NCBI GenBank assembly: GCA_016177165.1
Contig: JACOVT010000020.1
Location: 1 to 6,499 of the forward strand
DNA length: 6,499 bases
Direction of reading: 5' to 3'
Source of the DNA: Microcaldota archaeon
GTDB taxonomy: Archaea > B1Sed10-29 > JACOVT01
In this document: positions 1 to 4,414 of the stretch, piece by piece
How positions within the stretch are numbered: the first letter of the stretch is position 1
How the letters are laid out: every line of letters starts with the position of its first letter
Translations under genes and position numbers: made by a program
The notes under the pieces: generated by a model
Told to the model about the DNA's origin: nothing
Database searches by the model: none
What the model saw: only the letters and a program-made list of their open reading frames with translations

Positions 1-91
1 CTGCTTCTATTTCCTTTTTTAAGTGTTGTCCTTTTTCTGTGCCTCTCAGGTATTCTATCCAGGCCCATGAATCAACTACTCGGTTTGTCAT
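1..91 (-). CDS. vapC: PIN-domain toxin (VapC-type), N-terminal part, cut by window edge
   Basis: Only the first 30 codons are present; the gene continues past base 1. The translation begins MTNRVVDSWAWIEYLRGTEK. This is the usual opening of a PIN-domain ribonuclease: a hydrophobic strand leading into the first metal-binding Asp (D7 in VVDS), then a Trp/Ile helix and a Gly-containing turn. VapC proteins of this family cleave RNA, often tRNA, with Mg2+ held by three or four acidic residues; only the first is visible here. The start ATG overlaps the antitoxin stop as ATGA (88-91), the standard coupling of antitoxin to toxin. The call rests on this motif together with the AbrB-type antitoxin directly upstream. 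The remaining acidic residues lie outside the window, so whether the toxin is intact cannot be judged. Confidence 0.85.
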   Translation of the reverse strand, partial: MTNRVVDSWAWIEYLRGTEKGQHLKKEIEA

Positions 92-282
92 TCGGTATCC
101 AGCTCTTCTTCTCGCCTGAAAGGCTTTAGTTTACGTAGCGAGCCAAACCAGTCTTTCTTTAGGCGCTCTACATCTATTCTAATAAGCTCGCCTGCCTGGA
201 TCCTTTCCTCGTCAACAATCTGCTTAGGTACGGTTACTAGTATGGACCCGCCTACTTGTTTTGCTCGGACTATAGCATCCAT
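88..282 (-). CDS. vapB: AbrB/SpoVT-type antitoxin (VapB-like)
   Basis: A 64-residue protein. Residues 1-40 form the swapped-hairpin AbrB DNA-binding fold, with the typical core GSILVTVPKQIVDEE followed by IQAGELIRIDV. The tail from about residue 45 (WFGSLRKLKPFRREEELD) matches the short toxin-binding segment common in AbrB antitoxins paired with PIN toxins: an FG-x-L turn, then a PF-x-REEELD acidic end. The known role of the family is to block the cognate PIN ribonuclease and to repress its own promoter as a complex. Context supports this: the PIN gene overlaps its stop codon, and a perfect palindrome sits just before its start. The ATG at 282 follows a TATA box by about 35 bp, so the transcript would have a leader of roughly ten bases or less, and no ribosome binding site is visible. 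Base composition is more AT-rich than in the adjacent genes, which is compatible with, but not proof of, acquisition by transfer. Confidence 0.88.
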   Translation of the reverse strand: MDAIVRAKQVGGSILVTVPKQIVDEERIQAGELIRIDVERLKKDWFGSLRKLKPFRREEELDTE

Positions 283-292
283 ATAATCACAA

Positions 293-309
293 GTTTAACT
301 TAGTTAAAC
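293..309. promoter_or_regulatory. perfect palindrome, candidate vapBC operator
   Basis: GTTTAACT-T-AGTTAAAC is a perfect inverted repeat with 8-bp arms around one base. It lies between the TATA box (about 313-320) and the vapB ATG at 282, overlapping or abutting the predicted transcription start. This is where an autorepressing antitoxin would block the promoter. It also covers the stop codon of the upstream acyltransferase gene (304-306). The operator role is inferred from position and symmetry. Confidence 0.6.
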
Positions 310-837
310 GTCATATATAATACTTTTGGTGTTCTGGTTTCGTGGTATGGGCGGCATCCGTATCTTGCGAGCAGGAATGCCACCCCACGTTTCGCCTGCA
401 GGCACGTCCTTGTTGACGAGGCTCATTGCCGAGACGGTTGCGCCATCACCAATCTCCACTCCTGGCAGGATGATGCAACGCGCTCCAACCAGCACGTTCT
501 TTCCTATCTTGACAGGAGCTTTTCGGAACTCGCCCACCAGGAACTCATGGGTGAGTATGAGTGTCTGGAACCCGATGACCGTGTTATCGCCCACCTCGAT
601 GAGGTCTGGGAAGAAGAAATCAATGTCGGCAGACTCGGAAAAGCCAACATTCTTCCCTATCCTTGCGCCAAGCTTTCGCAGCAGCCAGCGCTTTGCCCTC
701 AGTGATGGGAGTCGCTTGCAGAACTTCGTGACGAGCCAGTTGACCAGCACGCGGGCAGGGCTGCGAACGCTCGTCCACGAGGCAAGCGAGTTGCGCCCAC
801 CGGACTTAACGCGCTGCATCCTATCGTGTCGTTTCAT
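304..837 (-). CDS. Hexapeptide-repeat (left-handed beta-helix) acyltransferase
   Basis: A 177-residue protein of the maltose/galactoside O-acetyltransferase type of LbetaH enzymes, which transfer an acetyl or other acyl group from a CoA thioester to a sugar or small-molecule hydroxyl. Residues 24-57 are a basic helical N-terminus. From about 58 the hexapeptide coils follow: ARIGKNVGF, IEVGDNTVIGF, then VKIGKNVLVGARCIILPGV and EIGDGATVSAMSLV. His97 in LTHEF is in the position of the catalytic His. GGIPARKI near 152-159 is the usual closing segment of the CoA site. I chose the ATG at 837 rather than the one at 861: it forms an ATGA overlap with the stop of the E1-like gene and has a purine-rich AGAGGA 5 bases upstream, whereas 861 would add eight poorly conserved-looking residues and a longer overlap. 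The substrate is unknown. Coupling to the E1-like gene suggests a shared pathway. Confidence 0.85.
   Translation of the reverse strand: MKRHDRMQRVKSGGRNSLASWTSVRSPARVLVNWLVTKFCKRLPSLRAKRWLLRKLGARIGKNVGFSESADIDFFFPDLIEVGDNTVIGFQTLILTHEFLVGEFRKAPVKIGKNVLVGARCIILPGVEIGDGATVSAMSLVNKDVPAGETWGGIPARKIRMPPIPRNQNTKSIIYDV
311..327 (-). promoter_or_regulatory. TATA box and BRE-like element for vapBC
   Basis: Read on the minus strand, AAAAGTATTATATATGA contains an archaeal TATA box (TTATATAT, about 313-320) preceded by a purine-rich BRE-like stretch. Transcription would begin about 25 bp further on, near 290-293, giving a very short leader before the ATG at 282. The element lies inside the last codons of the acyltransferase gene (encoding SIIYDV), so vapBC would have its own promoter although it follows that gene on the same strand. 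Confidence 0.55.
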
Positions 838-1535
838 TTGATTCCTCTGCAAGCGTTGCATTTTTGGTTATCCCTGATTGAAACCCGCTCAAGCATCGGG
901 TTTTCCAAGTTGAAGTAAAAAAGCCCTTCTGTCTGTATTGGTCGAAGCGAGCTTGCGACCAGCGCCACCTGCAGGCCTGATGCAAAGTCCGCCGCTGCCG
1001 GCAGCAAGCCGACAACGCTGCAGTCCTGGTCTTGCGGTTGTTTGGGGAAGATGCACCGGAGGCACGGCGAGTTTTTCTTGTTAACTAACAATGCCGCCAT
1101 CCCGTCTGCCCGCGCGCAGGCTGCGAACGCCAGCGGCAGGCGCAGCTTCCTGCACGCTGCATTCAGAGCGAAACGAGATTGGAAGTTGTCCAGCCCGTCA
1201 ACCGCGAAGTCGGCGCCAGCCAGTAGCTTTGCAGCACTGCTCTTTGTAAGCTGCGAGTGGATAGGAACAGCAAGAGTTGGTGAGCCTGTCGCGCCAATCA
1301 GCTGGGCAAGAGCTTCGACTTTTTTTGTTCCAACCTGCTTTTTGGTATAAGCTTGCGTCTCAAGGTTGCATTCCTCGACAACGTCCCAGTCAATAAGGCG
1401 CAGCTCTTTCACGCCGAGCCGTGCAAGCGATAAGGCGGTGCGCGACCCGATGGCGCCGCAGCCAACCACAGCGATACTCGACCGGGAAAGCCGGCGCTTT
1501 GCGACAGGCGAAAACGTGCCAAAACGTGATTCCAT
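834..1535 (-). CDS. E1-like (ThiF/MoeB/HesA family) adenylyltransferase
   Basis: A 233-residue Rossmann-fold protein of the ThiF/MoeB/UbaA type, which adenylates the C-terminal Gly-Gly of a ubiquitin-like sulfur carrier or modifier. Visible motifs are the nucleotide loop VVGCGAIGS (23-31), acidic DWD (49-51), CNLETQ (56-61), the ATP lysine in VGTKKV (K72), VDGLDNFQSRF with D116 and R121, and a four-Cys zinc site made of CLRC (158-161) and CNAC (226-229). C172 (DCSVVG) is at the position of the active-loop Cys of MoeB/MOCS3-type enzymes. The Arg usually found in the NLxRQ motif, an ATP contact in MoeB, is Thr60 here. There is no rhodanese or other C-terminal domain, and no ubiquitin-like partner is in the window. 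The ATG at 1535 follows a TATA-like element by about 26 bp with no clear ribosome site, as in a leaderless message. The gene overlaps the acyltransferase by ATGA. The exact pathway (thiamine, molybdopterin, tRNA thiolation or protein modification) cannot be read from the sequence. Confidence 0.88.
   Translation of the reverse strand: MESRFGTFSPVAKRRLSRSSIAVVGCGAIGSRTALSLARLGVKELRLIDWDVVEECNLETQAYTKKQVGTKKVEALAQLIGATGSPTLAVPIHSQLTKSSAAKLLAGADFAVDGLDNFQSRFALNAACRKLRLPLAFAACARADGMAALLVNKKNSPCLRCIFPKQPQDQDCSVVGLLPAAADFASGLQVALVASSLRPIQTEGLFYFNLENPMLERVSIRDNQKCNACRGIK
843..848 (-). promoter_or_regulatory. ribosome binding site for the acyltransferase start
   Basis: AGAGGA on the minus strand lies 5 bases before the ATG at 837, inside the end of the E1-like gene. 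It decides the start in favour of 837 and fits translation coupled through the ATGA overlap. Confidence 0.5.
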
Positions 1536-1587
1536 AGCAACCTAATGATTTGAAAACTATTTTAAGCAGTAGCCGCAGAGCCCTATA
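1536..1587. promoter_or_regulatory. divergent promoter with one shared TATA-like element
   Basis: The 52-bp gap separates the E1-like gene (minus) from the membrane hydrolase gene (plus). Its only TATA-like element is TATTTTAA at 1558-1565, which reads TTAAAATA on the other strand. Its centre is 26.5 bp from each ATG (1535 and 1588), the normal archaeal TATA-to-start distance, so both transcripts could begin at or next to their start codon. A purine stretch, GAAAA, flanks it on the left as a possible BRE for the plus direction. No ribosome binding site is seen before either gene. Function is inferred from spacing. Confidence 0.5.
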
Positions 1588-2085
1588 ATGCCTTTGACGC
1601 CGTTCCATCTTGGATATCCGCTCATAGCAGGCCTTGTGGCGCGGTCTTGGTTTTCAATTCCAGCCGCAATGATGGGCAGCGTCATCCTTGACCTAGAGCC
1701 CCTGTTCAGGATACTTTCGGGAATGGAAACATCACACGGCCAGTTTCACTCGTTCGCTCTGGCCGCTGTTGTCGGGTTGGTGTTGGGAATTATTGTCTGG
1801 CTGCTCAGGAAAAGGTTAGACTCGGCAACAAAGTTGTTTGGAGTCAAACAGAAGACAACCGCAAAGTCCGCGTTTACCGGCGCGCTCTTTGGGACTTTCT
1901 CACACGTGACTCTTGACATTCTGATGCACTCGCCAGAAAGCGGGTTCCGCGCGTTCTGGCCTTTCTCTGACGCCACCTTCTTCGAGCAGTGGGCCCCGTT
2001 CTGGATGCACGCCGTGTCGGCGGTCGTGCTGCTGGTTGCCGTAGCGTTGTACGTGATTGTTGTGGCACGGGAGAACAAGCAATAA
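1588..2085 (+). CDS. Membrane-bound putative metal-dependent hydrolase (YdjM/DUF457-like)
   Basis: A 165-residue membrane protein. It has the family layout of histidine and acid motifs at the ends of hydrophobic helices: TPFHLG at 4-9 (H7), SVILDLEP at 31-38 (D35, E37), HGQFHSF at 50-56 (H50, H54), and FSHVTLDILMHS at 104-115 (H106, D110, H114). These residues are candidates for metal binding. Clear hydrophobic spans are about 56-73 and 139-160, with weaker ones at 10-32 and 94-113. A basic loop between them (RKRLDSATK, 74-82) is probably cytoplasmic. Members of this family are predicted metal-dependent hydrolases with poorly known substrates; a phospholipid-related role has been proposed for relatives, but nothing here tests that. 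The ATG at 1588 is chosen because it directly follows the divergent promoter by 26 bp. It ends 24 bp before thrC on the same strand. Confidence 0.75.
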   Translation: MPLTPFHLGYPLIAGLVARSWFSIPAAMMGSVILDLEPLFRILSGMETSHGQFHSFALAAVVGLVLGIIVWLLRKRLDSATKLFGVKQKTTAKSAFTGALFGTFSHVTLDILMHSPESGFRAFWPFSDATFFEQWAPFWMHAVSAVVLLVAVALYVIVVARENKQ

Positions 2086-2109
2086 AAGCCTGCCTGCTGT
2101 TCAGCAGTC
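2080..2109 (+). promoter_or_regulatory. possible leaderless promoter before thrC
   Basis: The 24-bp gap before thrC has no recognisable ribosome binding site. CAATAAAAG at 2080-2088, overlapping the stop codon of the hydrolase, is TATA-like and centred about 25 bp before the thrC ATG. It could therefore start a leaderless thrC transcript. The gap also holds CTGCTG-TT-CAGCAG (2094-2107), whose two-base loop makes a stable hairpin unlikely. Cotranscription from the upstream promoter remains possible. Confidence 0.35.
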
Positions 2110-3204
2110 ATGCTGGTTTGCGCAAAGTGCCGGCGCCACTACTCTGAAGACCGCACCCACTACCTGTGCGCCTGCGGTTCTGTCATGCTCGTCCACCGCG
2201 GCTATAGGCAGCCAAAGCACCACGGCGAAGGGCTTCGCAAGTTCAAGGAAGTGCTGCCCGTCAGGAGGCAACTCGTCACTCTGGGCGAAGGTTCCACTCC
2301 GTTGCACCACGCCGAGCGCCTCGGGGGCGAGCTTGGCATGCGGCACTTGTACATCAAGTTCGAGGGCTCCAACCCGTCGGGCTCGTTCAAGGATCGCGGA
2401 ACCTGCGTGGTGATCACGAAGGCGCTCGAGTTCCGCGCCCAAGGTGTGGTCGTAGCGTCCACAGGCAACATGGCAGCAAGCGTTGCCGCCTACGCAGCTG
2501 AAGCCTCCCTTCCTTGCAAGGTGTTCGTGCCTGAAAAGACGCCGCACGCCAAGCTTTCGCAAGCTCTCGCGTACGGGGCAAAGATATACAAAGTTTCGGG
2601 AGGCTTCGACGACTGCGTGCGCCGCGCCAAGATGGAATCGCGGCATGGCTGGTATATCGCGATGACAGGCCTAAACCCGTACTACATCGAGGGGGAAAAG
2701 ACGATAGCATACGAGCTGGCCCACTTGCAACCGGACTGGGTAATCATTCCGGGCGGAACCGGTGGCCTCACGACAGCCGTCTGGAAAGGCTTCAAGGAGC
2801 AGAAGCTTGCCCCAAAGATTGCAATCGTCCAGTCTGAAGGCTGCGCCCCGATAGTAGACGCATTCGAGCATGGCGATCTGGACGCCAAGCCGCTCAAGGA
2901 AGCGCAGACGATCTCTTCTGCGGTTCTTGTCAAGACCCCATTCAATGCACGAACGGCGCTGCGTGCAGTGAGGGAATCGCACGGAACGGCAGTGAGAGTT
3001 TCAGATATCGAGACTGTAAAGGCGATTAGGACCATAGGCGAAGAGGGTTTCTTTGCCGAGCCAGCAGCGGCGATGCCGCTGCCTGCGCTCCAAAAGCTGC
3101 TAAAGGTGGGTGTGATCAAGAAGACTGAAAAAGTAGTGCTGCTAGTAACCGGCCACGGTCTCAAGTCGCCCGAGGCGGTGAGCGCGCTCGGGCAGAAGTT
3201 CTAG
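2110..3204 (+). CDS. thrC: Threonine synthase
   Basis: A 364-residue fold-type II PLP enzyme that converts O-phospho-L-homoserine to L-threonine and phosphate, the last step of threonine synthesis. The N-terminus has a small zinc-ribbon-like cysteine set, CAKC (4-7) and CAC (20-22), common in archaeal and some bacterial threonine synthases. LGEGSTPL (58-65) precedes the PLP lysine K94 in NPSGSFKDRG. STGNMAAS (117-124) supplies the Asn that contacts the pyridoxal ring, GGTGG (215-219) is the phosphate-binding loop, and VTGHGLK (346-352) closes the site. Length is normal for the shorter archaeal form. Related enzymes such as threonine deaminase or cysteate synthase share the fold, but the N-terminal cysteines with these motifs favour threonine synthase; cysteate synthase, a close paralogue, is the main alternative. 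The ATG at 2110 starts just before the zinc ribbon. The stop codon overlaps the stop of the convergent isochorismatase-fold gene. No other threonine genes are in the window. Confidence 0.92.
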   Translation: MLVCAKCRRHYSEDRTHYLCACGSVMLVHRGYRQPKHHGEGLRKFKEVLPVRRQLVTLGEGSTPLHHAERLGGELGMRHLYIKFEGSNPSGSFKDRGTCVVITKALEFRAQGVVVASTGNMAASVAAYAAEASLPCKVFVPEKTPHAKLSQALAYGAKIYKVSGGFDDCVRRAKMESRHGWYIAMTGLNPYYIEGEKTIAYELAHLQPDWVIIPGGTGGLTTAVWKGFKEQKLAPKIAIVQSEGCAPIVDAFEHGDLDAKPLKEAQTISSAVLVKTPFNARTALRAVRESHGTAVRVSDIETVKAIRTIGEEGFFAEPAAAMPLPALQKLLKVGVIKKTEKVVLLVTGHGLKSPEAVSALGQKF

Positions 3205-3716
3205 AGCTTTTCGGAATTAACGAGTGCGCCTTTCATGTTGCGCCCGATTATCTCCAAAGCTCGCTCGTTGTACTCGCGCCCGTGCCGCGAGGCACACAAG
3301 TCCCCAATGACGTAGACTTCCAAGCCCCGGTCGAAAGCTTCCAGTGCGTCAGCAAGCACGCAACCGTCGGTCTCAAACCCGCAAACGTAGAGCCTGCTGA
3401 TCAGGTTCTTATTCAAGAAACCAACAAATGCGGGGTTCTTGAAGTCGGAGAATGTGTGACGCACGAACACTTTACCATCTGCCGCAATGCTTGCAAGCTC
3501 CGGCATGATGTCTGTGTGTTCTGGCTTGATGAATTGCGGTTGCCTTATGACGCGGGCGAATGGTGAATCCTCGGAGAACACGTACCTGCTGAACAAGACA
3601 AAGTCAAACTTGCGCTTGCCTGACCTGATGAACGCGGCGATGCGGGGCGGCACTTCCTTGGTATGCTCGTTCAGCGACCACTTCTGGGCGCCAGTAACGA
3701 GCAACGCGGTCTTCAT
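3201..3716 (-). CDS. Isochorismatase-fold (cysteine hydrolase) protein with altered catalytic triad
   Basis: A 171-residue protein of the isochorismatase/nicotinamidase superfamily, whose members hydrolyse amides or vinyl ethers with an Asp-Lys-Cys triad. The fold is recognisable from the first strand (KTALLVTGAQ, 2-11), the core strand and loop YVCGFETDGCVLADAL (110-125) with the nucleophile C119, and the following EVYVIGDLCAS (133-143). The Asp normally in the first motif (ALLVIDxQ) is Gly9 here, and the Lys normally before the xxSxF segment appears to be Arg86 (VFVRHTFSDF). The enzyme may therefore be altered or inactive as a classical hydrolase. I chose the ATG at 3716; a TTG at 3725 is in frame but weaker. 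It follows the two-helix membrane protein gene by 15 bp and is probably cotranscribed. It converges on thrC, with stops sharing CTAG at 3201-3204. The substrate is unknown. Confidence 0.75.
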   Translation of the reverse strand: MKTALLVTGAQKWSLNEHTKEVPPRIAAFIRSGKRKFDFVLFSRYVFSEDSPFARVIRQPQFIKPEHTDIMPELASIAADGKVFVRHTFSDFKNPAFVGFLNKNLISRLYVCGFETDGCVLADALEAFDRGLEVYVIGDLCASRHGREYNERALEIIGRNMKGALVNSEKL

Positions 3717-3731
3717 GGTAAACAAGATAAG

Positions 3732-4031
3732 CTAGCGCGCGAAGACTTGCTCGAATCGTTTCTCGATGCGGCGCTTTGTAACGTTCGACAGGCCGAACAT
3801 GCCGAAGCCGCCTGCAATCAGGATGACGAAGATTACCTTGACTGTCATGTAGCCCTGCGTTGCCGACAATCCGGGGATAATATCAATCAGGACGAACAGG
3901 AAGAGCGACGTCGTTATGAGGAGCATGTAGGTGAGCTCGTTCGAGATCTCCTTTATGTACTCCACCAGCAGGTACTCGTACTTTTCGACCTGCTTTACCT
4001 CTCGCGCTAGTGAAGACTCCCGTTTTGGCAT
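3732..4031 (-). CDS. Small membrane protein with two predicted helices, unknown function
   Basis: A 99-residue protein that I do not recognise. Residues 1-32 are charged and helical-looking (MPKRESSLAREVKQ, then VEKYEYLLVEYIKEI). Two hydrophobic spans follow, about 33-53 (LTYMLLITTSLFLFVLIDII) and 62-82 (MTVKVIFVILIAGGFGMFGL), joined by a short loop with PGLSATQG. The C-terminus is basic (TKRRIEKRFEQVFAR). The long charged N-terminus and basic tail suggest both ends are cytoplasmic, forming a hairpin in the membrane. The ATG at 4031 is preferred over an in-frame TTG at 4040, because a TATA-like TTTTTATAC centred about 28 bp upstream would place the transcript start almost at the ATG. The isochorismatase-fold gene follows after 15 bp. 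There is no signal peptide or recognisable motif. Confidence 0.7.
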   Translation of the reverse strand: MPKRESSLAREVKQVEKYEYLLVEYIKEISNELTYMLLITTSLFLFVLIDIIPGLSATQGYMTVKVIFVILIAGGFGMFGLSNVTKRRIEKRFEQVFAR

Positions 4032-4034
4032 CAA

Positions 4035-4075
4035 GACCAACCAACTACTAGGTAGTATAAAAAGGTTGGCTGGTC
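4035..4075. promoter_or_regulatory. nested inverted repeats with TATA box between rpl12 and the membrane protein gene
   Basis: The outer arms GACCAACCAAC (4035-4045) and GTTGGCTGGTC (4065-4075) pair at 10 of 11 positions. Inside, ACTAC-TAG-GTAGT (4044-4056) is a perfect 5-bp inverted repeat. Between the inner repeat and the right arm lies TATAAAAAGG, which on the minus strand reads CCTTTTTATA. That sequence can serve as the TATA box of the next gene and, as a T-run, as an archaeal-type terminator for the ribosomal genes. Which role applies, or whether both do, is inference. Confidence 0.5.
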
Positions 4076-4375
4076 TCAGCCGAAGAGTGCCGCCAGTCCG
4101 CCTGCTGCCTCTTCCTCTGTCTTCTTTTCTTCCTTCTTTTCCTCTTTTGCGGGCGCTGCTCCTGCTGCCGGAGAGGGTCCTGCTGCCGGCGCGGCGAATG
4201 CCACGCTCTGCTTTATCGCGTCGTCGATGTTGACTCCTTCAAGCGAGGCCACGAGCGCCTTAAGTTTCGCGTCGTCCGAAGCTATTCCTGCGGCTTCGGC
4301 GACTTTTTTCAGGTTGGACTCGTTGACTTCCTTCTTTGCCGAGTGCAGCATCAATGCCGCATACACGAATTCCAT
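4076..4375 (-). CDS. rpl12: Ribosomal stalk protein P1 (aL12)
   Basis: A 99-residue archaeal P1/aL12. Dimers bind the helical spine of P0 and recruit translation GTPases to the large subunit. The N-terminal dimerisation and P0-binding domain is typical (MEFVYAALMLHSAKKEVNES, then LKKVAEAAGI and LKALVASLEGVNIDDAI; residues 1-55). Next come an Ala/Pro/Gly hinge (60-76) and a charged KEEKKEEKKTEEE run. The tail is GGLAALFG, the hydrophobic C-terminal motif that contacts elongation factors. The ATG at 4375 is fixed by a strong GGAGGT six bases upstream. It is the last gene of the ribosomal unit, 39 bp after P0. Length and motifs are normal. Confidence 0.97.
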   Translation of the reverse strand: MEFVYAALMLHSAKKEVNESNLKKVAEAAGIASDDAKLKALVASLEGVNIDDAIKQSVAFAAPAAGPSPAAGAAPAKEEKKEEKKTEEEAAGGLAALFG

Positions 4376-4381
4376 TTTCTT

Positions 4382-4387
4382 ACCTCC
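4382..4387 (-). promoter_or_regulatory. strong ribosome binding site of rpl12
   Basis: GGAGGT on the minus strand lies six bases before the ATG at 4375. It is the best Shine-Dalgarno match in the window, as expected for a protein needed in several copies per ribosome. Confidence 0.8.
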
Positions 4388-4414
4388 ATTTTCTACATTC
4401 TGATTTGGCGAGCA

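Noticed and set aside
326..841. Long plus-strand open frame opposite the acyltransferase gene
   Set aside because: It is a mirror of a real gene on the other strand: no domain is recognisable, composition is rich in Arg/Ser/Pro, and the minus-strand frame has clear hexapeptide motifs.
2094..2107. CTGCTG-TT-CAGCAG as a terminator or riboswitch before thrC
   Set aside because: The loop would be only two bases, there is no T-run after it, and the gap is too short for a riboswitch.
2101..2646. Minus-strand open frames opposite the start of threonine synthase
   Set aside because: These are shadows of thrC in GC-rich sequence; thrC motifs are unmistakable on the plus strand.
4376..4414. Possible frameshifted remnant of the P0 acidic tail between P0 and P1
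   Set aside because: None of the minus-strand frames in these 39 bases encodes an acidic run or GLxxLFG; the stretch is explained by the rpl12 ribosome binding site and leader.
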